A stretch of 49,469 nt of DNA, taken from the NCBI GenBank assembly GCA_050733935.1, contig JBOHUC010000075.1, positions 1-49,469 on the forward strand, read 5' to 3'. The notes below the pieces were generated by a model. That model saw nothing but the letters and a program-made list of their open reading frames with translations, made no database searches and had not been told where the DNA came from. Made by a program: the position numbers and the translations under genes. The DNA comes from JBOHUC01 sp050733935 (GTDB taxonomy: Bacteria; Eisenbacteria; RBG-16-71-46; DASYSL01). Shown here piece after piece: positions 33,471 through 41,359 of this stretch (the first letter of the stretch is position 1; every line of letters starts with the position of its first letter).

Positions 33471-33490
33471 ACGCGGGCGCCAAAAAAGAG

Positions 33491-33561
33491 AGACCGCAGG
33501 AGCGCGAGAGCCGGCGAGGGCGATCTCCGGCCCCGGGCACGAGGCCCGACCCCTGCGGTCT
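33491..33561 (-). terminator. Structured terminator-like element after rarA (three-way junction)
   Basis: AGACCGCAGG (33491-33500) and CCTGCGGTCT (33552-33561) form a perfect 10-bp outer stem. Inside are two smaller hairpins, CCGGCGAG/CTCCGG and CGGGC/GCCCG, giving a compact three-arm shape. On the minus strand the outer stem is followed by CTCTTTTTT, so it can end the transcript from rarA. It is more elaborate than an ordinary terminator and might also be the 3' end of a small RNA or a leader for the downstream flippase gene. It lacks the SRP or tRNA signature bases. Confidence 0.55.
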
Positions 33562-33616
33562 ACAGGGAAACTTCAATCAATCCGGCATCCAGCGTACTCC
33601 GCGCCCCCCGCACAGG

Positions 33617-34927
33617 TCAAGCACGCCCGATCGCATCGCGCCAGCGCTGCAATCGCTCGCGCACAGCGGCCTCTTCGCCCTGGTCGGACGGTTCGTAAAA
33701 GCGTGTTCCGGCGAGCTCCTTCGGCAGATGTTCCTGTTCGACCACGTGCTCGGGAAAGTCGTGCGCGTAGCGGTAACCCTTCCCGTATCCGACCTCCTTC
33801 ATGAGCGAGGTCACGGCGTTTCGAAGGTGGAGCGGCACGGGCAACGAGCCGTGCTGTTCCGCGGCTTCGCGCGCGCGGCCGAACGCGCGGTACACGGCGT
33901 TGCTCTTCGGGGCGGTCGCGAGGTAGACGGCCGACTGCGCGATCGCAAGCTCGCCCTCGGGCGACCCCAGGAAGTGGTACGCATCCGCCGCCGCCTGCGC
34001 GATCTGGAGCGCTCGGGGATCGGCGTTCCCGACGTCCTCGCTCGCGAAGCGGACGAGCCGGCGCGCGACGTAGAGGGGCTCCTCCCCCGCCGAAAGCATC
34101 CGCGCGAGCCAGTACAGCGCGCCGTCCGGGTCGGAATCGCGGAGCGACTTGTGGAGGGCCGAAATGAGGTTGTAGTGCTCCTCCCCGCTCTTGTCGTAGC
34201 GAAGGTGCGAGCGCTGGAGCGCGCGCTCGAGCTCCTCCACCGTGACCCGGCCCCGGCGCTCTGCTTTGGCGGCCGCGACCGCGAGCTCGAGGGCGTTGAG
34301 TCCGCGCCGCGCGTCGCCGTCCGCGTGACGCACGGCGGCGTCGACCGCCGCGGGGTCGAACGTGACTCCGGAGTCGCCGAGCCCGCGTTCCGTGTCCGCG
34401 AGCGCACGCTCGAGCACCTTGCGGACGTCCGTCTCCGCGAGTGGCTCGAGCACGAGCACGCGGGTGCGCGAGAGGAGTGCCGAGTTCACCTCGAACGACG
34501 GGTTCTCGGTCGTCGCGCCGATCAGGACGATCGATCCGTCCTCGATGTGGGGCAGGAACGCGTCCTGCTGCGCGCGATTGAAGCGGTGGATCTCGTCCAC
34601 GAACAGGATCGTCGGGCGACCGCTCGTGCGCCGGTTCTGGCGCGCGCGCTCGATCGTCTGCTTGATCTCCTTGATCCCCGAGGTGACCGCGGAAAACGCG
34701 ACGAACGGACACTTCGTGTGCCCGGCCACGAGACGCGCGATCGTCGTCTTGCCGCTCCCGGGGGGGCCCCAGAGGATGAGCGACACGGGCTCCCCGCCGC
34801 GGCGCACCGCGTCGAACGGGCCGCCCGGTCCGAGGATCGCGTCCTGCCCCACGACTTCGTCGAACGTGCGCGGACGCATGCGCTCGGCGAGTGGCGGGCG
34901 GGACGATCCGGGGTCGAACAGGTCCAT
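33617..34927 (-). CDS. rarA: Replication-associated recombination protein RarA (MgsA), AAA+ ATPase
   Basis: 436 residues, a clamp-loader-like ATPase acting at stalled replication forks. The N-terminal SRPPLAERMRPRTFDEVVGQ, Walker A GPPGSGKTT, Walker B FVDEIHRFNRAQQDAFLP and the sensor ATTENPSFEVNSALLSR are diagnostic. The C-terminal tetramerisation domain shows RYDKSGEEHYNLISALHKSLRDSDPDGALYW and ends GTRFYEPSDQGEE, both typical. ATG 34927 gives the usual MDLFD start; the longer open frame upstream overlaps yjbQ. It is the last gene of the mre run, 11 bases after yjbQ. Confidence 0.95.
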   Translation of the reverse strand: MDLFDPGSSRPPLAERMRPRTFDEVVGQDAILGPGGPFDAVRRGGEPVSLILWGPPGSGKTTIARLVAGHTKCPFVAFSAVTSGIKEIKQTIERARQNRRTSGRPTILFVDEIHRFNRAQQDAFLPHIEDGSIVLIGATTENPSFEVNSALLSRTRVLVLEPLAETDVRKVLERALADTERGLGDSGVTFDPAAVDAAVRHADGDARRGLNALELAVAAAKAERRGRVTVEELERALQRSHLRYDKSGEEHYNLISALHKSLRDSDPDGALYWLARMLSAGEEPLYVARRLVRFASEDVGNADPRALQIAQAAADAYHFLGSPEGELAIAQSAVYLATAPKSNAVYRAFGRAREAAEQHGSLPVPLHLRNAVTSLMKEVGYGKGYRYAHDFPEHVVEQEHLPKELAGTRFYEPSDQGEEAAVRERLQRWRDAIGRA

Positions 34928-34938
34928 GTGGGCGAATC

Positions 34939-35355
34939 TCAGCCGGGAAGGTACGAGAGCTCGACCGTGCGCCGGCGCGGTCCGTCGAACTCGCAGAAGT
35001 AGACGTCCTGCCATCGGCCGAGCGCGAGCTTTCCCCCCGCGACCGCGATCGTGACGGACGGACCGACGAGCACGGCCTTGATGTGCGCGGCCGAGTTGCC
35101 CTCGGTGTGCCGGTAGTTCGCCTTCCAAGGAACGAGTCGGTCGAGCGCGCCGAGGAAATCGTGGAGCACGTCGGGATCCCAGCCTTCGTTCACCGTGACG
35201 GCCGCGGAGGTGTGGGGGACGAACACGTGGAGGAGCCCATCCGAGGCCGCAAGCCCGGTGAGCGCCTGCTCGATCCGCTCCTTGAGGAGGACGACCTGGT
35301 CGCGGGCCTCCGTCTCGAGCGTGAGCGAAGCCCGGCGGAGCCCGGCCGCGTTCAT
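34939..35355 (-). CDS. YjbQ family (UPF0047) protein, secondary thiamine-phosphate synthase-like
   Basis: 138 residues. The compact beta-fold family has a metal-binding His cluster: VFVPHTSAAVTVNEGWDPDVLHDF and ANYRHTEGNSAAHIKAVLVG are complete, and ALGRWQDVYFCEFDGPRRRTV is the signature end. E. coli YjbQ can weakly replace thiamine-phosphate synthase, but the natural role is uncertain. ATG 35355 overlaps the ECF ATPase stop (ATGA), so it is translationally coupled to the transporter genes; whether it relates to metal uptake is unknown. Confidence 0.88.
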   Translation of the reverse strand: MNAAGLRRASLTLETEARDQVVLLKERIEQALTGLAASDGLLHVFVPHTSAAVTVNEGWDPDVLHDFLGALDRLVPWKANYRHTEGNSAAHIKAVLVGPSVTIAVAGGKLALGRWQDVYFCEFDGPRRRTVELSYLPG

Positions 35356-36212
35356 GCGGTCTCGCGGCCGCGCGCGGCGAGCGCGGCCTTCAAGCGCGCG
35401 AGCGCATCCTCGACGCTCGTCGGACGGCCCAGGCTCACGCCTTCCTCCTCGAGCCGCTGGAACAGCTCGACGATCTGGGGCGGCTCGATGTTCGACGCCT
35501 TGAGCATGGCCGCGTCCGCGAAGATCTCCTCGGGCGATCCGTGCGCGATGATCTCCCCACCGTGGACGAGCACGTAGACCGTGTCCGCGAGATCGGGAAC
35601 CGTGTGCACGTCGTGGCTCGCCGTGATCATCGTCATGCCGTTCTTCCGGTGGAGCTCGTAGAGGAGGCTCGCGAGGTCGCTCTTCGAGCGCGGATCGAGG
35701 CCTTCGAACGGCTCGTCCATGACGAGGAGCTCGGGCTTGAGCACAAGGGCGCCCGCGAGAGCGACCTTCCGCTTCTCTCCTCCCGAGAGTGAGTGGCAGA
35801 CCTTGTCGCGGAGATGCGCGATCCCGACTTCCTCGAGCACGGCATCCACCATCCGGTCGACCTCCGCCGTCGCGTAGCCGTAGTTCCGGGGCGAGAACGA
35901 CACGTCGTCCCACACGGTGGGTGCGAGAATCTGCTCGTCCACGTTCTGGAGGACGACTCCCACGCGCTCTCTAATCTTGTTGAACGCGCGTGCGGGATTG
36001 ACGCCGAAGACCGACACTTCGCCCTCGTCCGGCGCGAGGAGACCCAGGATGTGATAGAGGAGCGTCGACTTGCCGCTTCCGTTCGGGCCCAGGATCACAA
36101 CGCGCCGGCCCTTCGGCACGACGAAGTCGAGCCCGCACAGGTGGACCTGTGTCTTGTCCGCGTAAATGTGGCGGACGCAGGAGACGCGGACGGCGATCTC
36201 TTCGTTCGTCAT
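35352..36212 (-). CDS. cbiO: ECF transporter ATPase (CbiO/EcfA type)
   Basis: 286 residues. Cytoplasmic ATPase of an energy-coupling-factor importer. Walker A is GPNGSGKST, the Q-loop is VVLQNVDEQILAPTV, the signature is LSGGEKRKVALAG, Walker B is LLVMDEPFEGLDP, and the H-loop is in TASHDVHTV. The C-terminal 60 residues (PPQIVELFQRLEEEGV) form the helical tail typical of CbiO/EcfA that docks with other subunits. ATG 36212 overlaps the cbiQ stop (ATGA). One ATPase gene implies a homodimer. Confidence 0.9.
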   Translation of the reverse strand: MTNEEIAVRVSCVRHIYADKTQVHLCGLDFVVPKGRRVVILGPNGSGKSTLLYHILGLLAPDEGEVSVFGVNPARAFNKIRERVGVVLQNVDEQILAPTVWDDVSFSPRNYGYATAEVDRMVDAVLEEVGIAHLRDKVCHSLSGGEKRKVALAGALVLKPELLVMDEPFEGLDPRSKSDLASLLYELHRKNGMTMITASHDVHTVPDLADTVYVLVHGGEIIAHGSPEEIFADAAMLKASNIEPPQIVELFQRLEEEGVSLGRPTSVEDALARLKAALAARGRETA

Positions 36213-36937
36213 GATCCGATGCCCCGTTCGACCGCGAAGGCAACGACGAGCGCGAGCACGCCGAGCGCCGCGGGCCAGACGTCGACCACCTCGAAGTGCG
36301 CCCAGTGGCGGCAGCCGCACACGCGCCCCGAGTGTCCCCGCAATTGCATCACCGCATACAGCCGCTCGCTCCGGTCGAACGAATGGAGGACGAGCGTGCC
36401 CAGGCCCTCGCCGGCGTTCCGAAGGTCACGCGGAAATCCGCGGCCGGAGAGGCCGCCGCGGAGCCGGAGGGCGGCCCACATGCGCTCGGCTCGCCGCAAC
36501 AGGTTGAAGAACGCGCGGTACGTGAGGAACAGGCCGTCCCCGACGAGCCGGGGCGTGACGCGCGAGATGGGCGCAAAGAGATCCGGGTACGGTGTCGTCG
36601 CAACAAGGAGAACGGCCGCGAGACTCCCGGCGAGCGAGCGCAGGAGAAGGAGTGCCGGCATCTGCCAGGTGCCGTCCCAGTTCGACAGGATGAAAAGACT
36701 CGAGAAGAGAACCGGATAGAGTCCGAGGAGGAGTGCGGGCCCGAGCGGAATCCGCGCGAACAGGAGGAGCGCGCACAGCGCGACGTAGAGGCCGCCCAGG
36801 TACGCAATCGAGTGGCTCGTCAGGATCGTGACGAGGAGCATGGCGACGAACGCCATCTTCGAGATCGCCGACGCGCGATGCCAGAGCGACCGGCCGCCCG
36901 AGGCCCAGCGATCGACGAGCGCGAGGTCCGACGTCAT
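36209..36937 (-). CDS. cbiQ: ECF transporter transmembrane protein (CbiQ/EcfT)
   Basis: 242 residues with about five membrane helices. EcfT couples the ATPase to the substrate-binding subunit; its two Ala-Arg-Gly-type coupling motifs are ALRLRGG and VMQLRGHSG, both present. The N-terminus with SLWHRASAISKMAFV is standard for CbiQ. The ATG at 36937 overlaps the cbiM stop by 4 bases. A Cys/His group CGCRHWAHF near the C-terminus is unusual and could touch metal. Confidence 0.87.
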   Translation of the reverse strand: MTSDLALVDRWASGGRSLWHRASAISKMAFVAMLLVTILTSHSIAYLGGLYVALCALLLFARIPLGPALLLGLYPVLFSSLFILSNWDGTWQMPALLLLRSLAGSLAAVLLVATTPYPDLFAPISRVTPRLVGDGLFLTYRAFFNLLRRAERMWAALRLRGGLSGRGFPRDLRNAGEGLGTLVLHSFDRSERLYAVMQLRGHSGRVCGCRHWAHFEVVDVWPAALGVLALVVAFAVERGIGS

Positions 36938-37635
36938 GGCACCCTCACCGGCGCGCCGAGCGGAGCGCCTCCCGGAACGGGAAGGAGCTCGGGTCTGACG
37001 CGTGCGAGAAACGAGATCACGCTCGCCGTGACGAGCGACTCGGCGACGAGGCCGAGCAGCCAGAAGGGCGAGGAGAAGAGCGCGAAGCGCCCGGTGGACG
37101 ATGCGGCTTCAAGAAGCCCGTGCGCTCCGTGCGCGTCGTGCGAGCCGGGCGATCCCGTGAGCGGCCCGGCCAGAACGAGCACGAGCGAAAGGACGGCGAT
37201 CGAGACCAGCACCGAGACGACGGCGGCAAACGCTGCCGCCCGGCCGGCCGGCGCGCGGCGCAGGAACAGCCGGTAGGCGGGTCGCGCGACGGCCGTTCCC
37301 GCCCCGAGCACGCACGCGTTCAGACCCACGACCGTGATCCCGCCGTGTCCGAGGAGCGCGAGTGTGGCATTCACGAGCGTGGCCGCGACGAACCCGAGAC
37401 CCGGTCCGAGCAGAATGCCCACGACGGGCGCAAAGCTCAAATGTCCGATCGGACCGATCGGAACCGCGGACGCGGCGAGCATGAGCGCACCGAGCGCGCC
37501 GAGCAGCGTCAGTCGATCCGCGCGGTCCCCGCGATGGCCGTACGCCACGAGACCCACGCCGATCCCGGCGGCGACCAGGCCCGAAAGCCAGAGCCACACG
37601 GGAAGGATTCCGTCGGCCAGATGGAGATGGGTCAC
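36934..37635 (-). CDS. cbiM: Cobalt/nickel ECF substrate-binding membrane protein CbiM-like
   Basis: 233 residues, about six to seven membrane helices. CbiM/NikM binds Co(II) or Ni(II) through its N-terminus and early histidines: here THLHLADGILP (His3, His5) and His65 in IGHLSFAPVVGILLGPGLGF. The ALLGHGGITVVGLNACVLG block is typical. A His-rich periplasmic stretch SHDAHGAHG (166-172) precedes the last helix; in some systems a separate CbiN or NikN covers this role, and none is present here. GTG 37635 is set by the ribosome site AAGGAGG and by overlap with the comF stop (GTGA). Metal specificity (Co or Ni) cannot be told. No B12 genes are nearby. Confidence 0.83.
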   Translation of the reverse strand: MTHLHLADGILPVWLWLSGLVAAGIGVGLVAYGHRGDRADRLTLLGALGALMLAASAVPIGPIGHLSFAPVVGILLGPGLGFVAATLVNATLALLGHGGITVVGLNACVLGAGTAVARPAYRLFLRRAPAGRAAAFAAVVSVLVSIAVLSLVLVLAGPLTGSPGSHDAHGAHGLLEAASSTGRFALFSSPFWLLGLVAESLVTASVISFLARVRPELLPVPGGAPLGAPVRVP

Positions 37636-38432
37636 GCGCCTCCTTCCGAGGGTTCGTACGCCACGCACCAGCCTTCGACGCGCGACGCGCCGACTTCTTC
37701 GAGCGCGTGCACCGCCGCAAGGATCGTGCTGCCGGTGGTCACCACGTCGTCGACGACCGCGATCCGGCGCGCGCGCACGAGCCCGCTGCGCGCGACTTCG
37801 AACGCACCGGCCACGTTCGCCCGCCGCTCCCGCGCGCCAAGACTCGCCTGCTGCCGCGTCGCGCGCGTCCGGATGAGGACCCCGGCGTCGGGCACTCCGG
37901 CGCGGTCCGCGAACGCGCGTGCGAGGAGCGCGGCCTGATCGTATCCCCGCTCGCGCCGCCGCACGGGATGGAGCGGCACCGGCACCACGAGATCGGGCCG
38001 CGGGCGCCGGCCGGGCGAATCGATGAACGCCGGCGTGTCCCAGGCCGCGCGCGCGAGGGTCGTCCCGAGCTCCGGAGCGTCGCCGAACTTGAGCGCATGG
38101 ATCTGCGCGCGCACCGGCTCGTTCCACACGAAGCCCGCGCGCAGCGTCACGTGTCCGGGCACGGGCCGCACGAGCCCCGGACAGCGCCGGGGTTCACCGC
38201 CGCGCGACGCGCACGGAAGGCAGAACGCCTCGCCGCAGTCCGCGCACGCCGCGGAGCACGCGTCGCACAAGGACAGCTCCCCCGCTTCGCCCTCCGCGAG
38301 AGAGCCTCCGCACGAGCCGCACGCAAGCGGGAACGCCGCGCGCACGAGGTCGACGGCCCACGCCGCGCACCGGGCACCGAGTGCGGTCAGCCGACCGGTC
38401 GCGCCGCCTCGGCCGCAAACGGATCCGACCAT
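37632..38432 (-). CDS. comF: ComF-family phosphoribosyltransferase-like protein
   Basis: 266 residues. An N-terminal zinc-ribbon region holds CGSC (Cys38, 41) and Cys56, 59, 63, 66, 71 and 74. The C-terminal phosphoribosyltransferase fold has RRRERGYDQAALLARAF and the PRPP loop VVDDVVTTGST. ComF proteins support DNA uptake and possibly recombination in competent bacteria, though many carriers are not known to be competent. The start at ATG 38432 overlaps aroE by 46 bases, with AAGGGG 9 bases before; a start nearer residue 30 (GTG) is possible and would remove that overlap. No other com gene is in the window. Confidence 0.85.
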   Translation of the reverse strand: MVGSVCGRGGATGRLTALGARCAAWAVDLVRAAFPLACGSCGGSLAEGEAGELSLCDACSAACADCGEAFCLPCASRGGEPRRCPGLVRPVPGHVTLRAGFVWNEPVRAQIHALKFGDAPELGTTLARAAWDTPAFIDSPGRRPRPDLVVPVPLHPVRRRERGYDQAALLARAFADRAGVPDAGVLIRTRATRQQASLGARERRANVAGAFEVARSGLVRARRIAVVDDVVTTGSTILAAVHALEEVGASRVEGWCVAYEPSEGGA

Positions 38433-39286
38433 CGAACGGCCCCTTCGAGGGCGGAACGCGGGGGCTCTTCACCGAACCAGAACGCTTGCGCGAGCATCGC
38501 CTGCTCGATCAAGAGACCGAGCCCGTTCGCCGCCCGCCGGCCGATCGCCCGGAGCGACCGCATCCACGGCGTGGTCGCCGGATGATACAGGAGATCGATC
38601 CCCACTGCCGACTCGCCGAGCCACTCGGCGGGACAGGGCAGAGGATCGCCCTCCCGGCTGCCAAGCGGCGTGCACTGGACGACACGGTCCGCACGCGCGA
38701 TCGATGCGCGCGCAGCCTCCGATCCCCACATGAGCACGGGGACCGCGCGCGCGCCGGAGAAGGCTGCGTGGCGGCCGGAGGCCGCACCCGGGTCCCGTGC
38801 GACGGCTTCGATCGCGCCCGCACCCGCGTCGAGGAGCGCGGGAACGAGGCCCGCAGCCGCACCCCCCGCGCCGAGGAGCGCGACACGCTTCCCGCGGACG
38901 GGCATCCCCGAACGCTCGAGAAAGCGCACGAAACCGGCGCCGTCCGTGTTCTCACCCGCGATCCGGCCGCCGGTGAAGCGGACGGTGTTCACCGCACCGG
39001 CCACGCGCGCGGCATCCGTCCGCTCCTCGCAGATTTCGTGGGCCACTCGTTTGAGCGGAGCGGTGAGGTTCGCGCCTCCGGCGCCCAGGGCCGCGAGCCC
39101 GCGGAGGACGGTCGCACCGCTCTCCGCCGGCACGTCGAACGCGAGGTAGACCGCGTCGCGTCCCCCCGCACGGAAGGCCGCGTTGTGGAGCGCGGGCGAG
39201 AGACTGTGGCGGATCGGATGCCCGAGCACACCGAAGAGCCGCGTCGAAGCTCCGGGGAGAGAGGAAGCGGAAGACGCCGCGCTCAT
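38387..39286 (-). CDS. aroE: Shikimate dehydrogenase AroE
   Basis: 299 residues, NADPH-linked reduction of 3-dehydroshikimate in aromatic amino-acid synthesis. The substrate motif VLGHPIRHSLSPALHNAAF and NLTAPLK with catalytic K79 are present; the usual second residue set is NVTIPHK, so Ala/Leu replace Ile/His beside the lysine. The NTDGAGF motif carries the paired Asp. The Rossmann loop is ALLGAGGAAAGLVPAL, and the tail ANGLGLLIEQAMLAQAFWFG is typical. The ATG at 39286 overlaps the lgt stop (ATGA). A quinate-type YdiB role cannot be excluded. Confidence 0.92.
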   Translation of the reverse strand: MSAASSASSLPGASTRLFGVLGHPIRHSLSPALHNAAFRAGGRDAVYLAFDVPAESGATVLRGLAALGAGGANLTAPLKRVAHEICEERTDAARVAGAVNTVRFTGGRIAGENTDGAGFVRFLERSGMPVRGKRVALLGAGGAAAGLVPALLDAGAGAIEAVARDPGAASGRHAAFSGARAVPVLMWGSEAARASIARADRVVQCTPLGSREGDPLPCPAEWLGESAVGIDLLYHPATTPWMRSLRAIGRRAANGLGLLIEQAMLAQAFWFGEEPPRSALEGAVRWSDPFAAEAARPVG

Positions 39287-40095
39287 GCGGGCGCCTGCGC
39301 CTGCTCCCGCGCCTGTGCCCGTGCCCGCCGGCCCGCAAGCACGAACAGGACGACTCCCACGACGAGCATCGCGAAGCCGAGAATCTCGCTGTCGGTCACC
39401 CGCAGGCCGGCCAGCGTGAACACGGTCGCGGATGGCTCGTAGTACCGGGTCGCGTCGATCGGAATGCGCACGAGCGCGAACAGGACGACGAACGCCCACC
39501 AGAGCTGGCCCGGACCCTTGAGGCGCGGTTTGAGCCACAGGAGCACGAAGTAGAGCGCGATCCCGGCGAGCGCGTTGTAGAGCTGCGAGGGATGGAGGAG
39601 CTCCCCCGGAAACTGGAGATCGGGCGGTGAGCTGCTCGGAAAGCGCATGCACCAGGGGGCGTGCCCGGGCAATCCGAAGCAGCATCCGTTCAGGAAACAG
39701 CCGATGCGCGCGATGCCCGCGCCGAGAGCGACCGAGGGGGCAAGCGTGTCGGCCGTGATTCCCATCGGAAGTCCGACCTTCGCCATGTAGAGAAAGCCCG
39801 CGATCGTCCCGAGGGCGAGCCCTCCGTAGAGCGTGAGCCCGCCCTCCCACACGCGGAGGGTCGCGAGCGGATCGCTCGCGAACTCGGAGAGGTGCGTCAA
39901 GACGTAGAACGCCCGCGCCCCGATCATCGAGGAGACGAGGATCACGAGGATCAGGTTGACGAGCTTCGTGTCGTCGAGGCCGCGCTTCCGGCCCTCGCGC
40001 AGAGCGAGCCACGCGCCCACGCCGAACGCGAGCGCGAGCATGAGGCCGAACGAGCGGATGTGGAACGGTCCGAACGAAAAGATCTCAGGATACAA
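39283..40095 (-). CDS. lgt: Prolipoprotein diacylglyceryl transferase Lgt
   Basis: 270 residues, inner-membrane enzyme that attaches diacylglycerol to the lipobox Cys of prolipoproteins, the first step for the lipoproteins in this window. The N-terminus HIRSFGLMLALAF, the conserved RIGCFLNGCCFG motif (GCFL-type in place of the enterobacterial RIGNFINGE) and HPSQLYNALAG are present, along with VVLFALVRIPID. Seven helices are expected. ATG 40095 follows the rodA stop by 17 bases. The Arg/Ala/Gln-rich tail is not conserved. Confidence 0.95.
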   Translation of the reverse strand: MYPEIFSFGPFHIRSFGLMLALAFGVGAWLALREGRKRGLDDTKLVNLILVILVSSMIGARAFYVLTHLSEFASDPLATLRVWEGGLTLYGGLALGTIAGFLYMAKVGLPMGITADTLAPSVALGAGIARIGCFLNGCCFGLPGHAPWCMRFPSSSPPDLQFPGELLHPSQLYNALAGIALYFVLLWLKPRLKGPGQLWWAFVVLFALVRIPIDATRYYEPSATVFTLAGLRVTDSEILGFAMLVVGVVLFVLAGRRARAQAREQAQAPA

Positions 40096-40112
40096 GTGGC
40101 TGGAAGCCTCCG

Positions 40113-41348
40113 TCAGTACTCATGGCGCCTGAGTCCGATGTTGAGCAGGAGGCCGATCTGCAGGCAGTTCATGACGAGCGCGGTTCCACCGTAGGAGAGG
40201 AGCGGAAGCGGCACGCCCGCCACCGGCGCCCAGCCGAGAGTCATCAGGATGTTCACGAGCACATGGTAGAAGAAAACCGACACCACGCCTACTGCGACGA
40301 GCGAGGCGAAAGCGTTGCGCGCGGTTTGCGCAATCCATAGCCCGCGGAACACGACGATCGCAAAGAGAAGCAGCGCGAGCGCCGTTCCCCAGAAGCCGAG
40401 CTCCTCCCCGAGCACCGAGAAGATGAAGTCCGTGTGCTTCTGCGGCAGGAACTGGAGCCCCTTCTGCGTGCCTTCGAGGTAGCCGCGCCCGAGCGCCCCG
40501 CCGGAGCCGATCGCGATCTGCGACTGGATGACCTGGTAGCCCGCGCCGGTCGGATCCTCGCCCGGGTTCAGGAACGTTTCGATGCGCCCCCTCTGGTAGG
40601 GCTCGAGGCTGTTCCAGATGTGAGGGAGCCCGATGAGCACGGCTCCGTTCACGACCAGGAGCAGGATGAGCATCGGCATCCGCGGCCTCGCCCACGCGAG
40701 GATGACGAGGAACAGGAGCACGAACGGCCACTCGGAGCGCGTGAGGAAGAAGAGCACGACTGAGAGCACGGGCGAGAGCGCGAGCACGAGCGAGGAGAGC
40801 GGCATCCCGGCCCAGAACATCATGGCGACGAAGAACACGAAGAACGAGAGCGACGTCGCGAGGTCGGGCTCCTTCATGACGAGCGCCATCGGCACGGCCG
40901 TGATGAAAAACGGAATGATCCAGTTGCGCGCGCGTGTCAGATCGAGCCGATGCTGATCGAGGTGGCGCGCGAGGAGAAGGATCGTGAAGAGCTTCGCGAT
41001 CTCGGACGGCTGGAAACGGATCGACCCCACTCCGAGCCAGCGCTTCGCCCCATAGACCTCGATCCCGACGAAGAACACGAGCACGAGGAGCACCATCGAG
41101 ACCGCGTAGCCGAACCAGGCGAGCGTGTCATAGGCGCGGTAGTGGAGCGCGGCCACGATGTAAGCGCACACGACGCCGATCCCCAACCAGGAGAGCTGCC
41201 GCAGGTGGAAGCCGGGATGCGCCGAGCCCGGGTGGGACGTTGCGCTGTAGACGAGCGCGATCCCGAGCGCGGCAAGGCCGAGCACGGCGGCGATGAGCAC
41301 CCAGTCGAGCTGCCGGAGCGCGCGTCGATCCACGAGCGGTATCGCCAT
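40113..41348 (-). CDS. rodA: Rod-shape SEDS glycosyltransferase RodA (MrdB)
   Basis: 411 residues and about ten membrane helices. RodA polymerises lipid II for sidewall growth with PBP2. SIRFQPSEIAKLFTILLLA, MKEPDLATSLSFF with the catalytic Asp region, QKHTDFIFSVLGEELGFWG and the C-terminal PLLSYGGTALVMNCLQIGLLLNIG are SEDS-family signatures; lack of the FtsW-specific context and the neighbouring PBP2 identify RodA. ATG 41348 is 11 bases after mrdA. Confidence 0.95.
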   Translation of the reverse strand: MAIPLVDRRALRQLDWVLIAAVLGLAALGIALVYSATSHPGSAHPGFHLRQLSWLGIGVVCAYIVAALHYRAYDTLAWFGYAVSMVLLVLVFFVGIEVYGAKRWLGVGSIRFQPSEIAKLFTILLLARHLDQHRLDLTRARNWIIPFFITAVPMALVMKEPDLATSLSFFVFFVAMMFWAGMPLSSLVLALSPVLSVVLFFLTRSEWPFVLLFLVILAWARPRMPMLILLLVVNGAVLIGLPHIWNSLEPYQRGRIETFLNPGEDPTGAGYQVIQSQIAIGSGGALGRGYLEGTQKGLQFLPQKHTDFIFSVLGEELGFWGTALALLLFAIVVFRGLWIAQTARNAFASLVAVGVVSVFFYHVLVNILMTLGWAPVAGVPLPLLSYGGTALVMNCLQIGLLLNIGLRRHEY

Positions 41349-41359
41349 TCCCTCGCCTC

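Noticed and set aside
33491..33561. Small SRP RNA or tRNA
   Set aside because: No GGAAG/GAAGCAGC-type SRP loop, no CCA end, no T-loop or anticodon arm; the three-arm shape alone is not enough.
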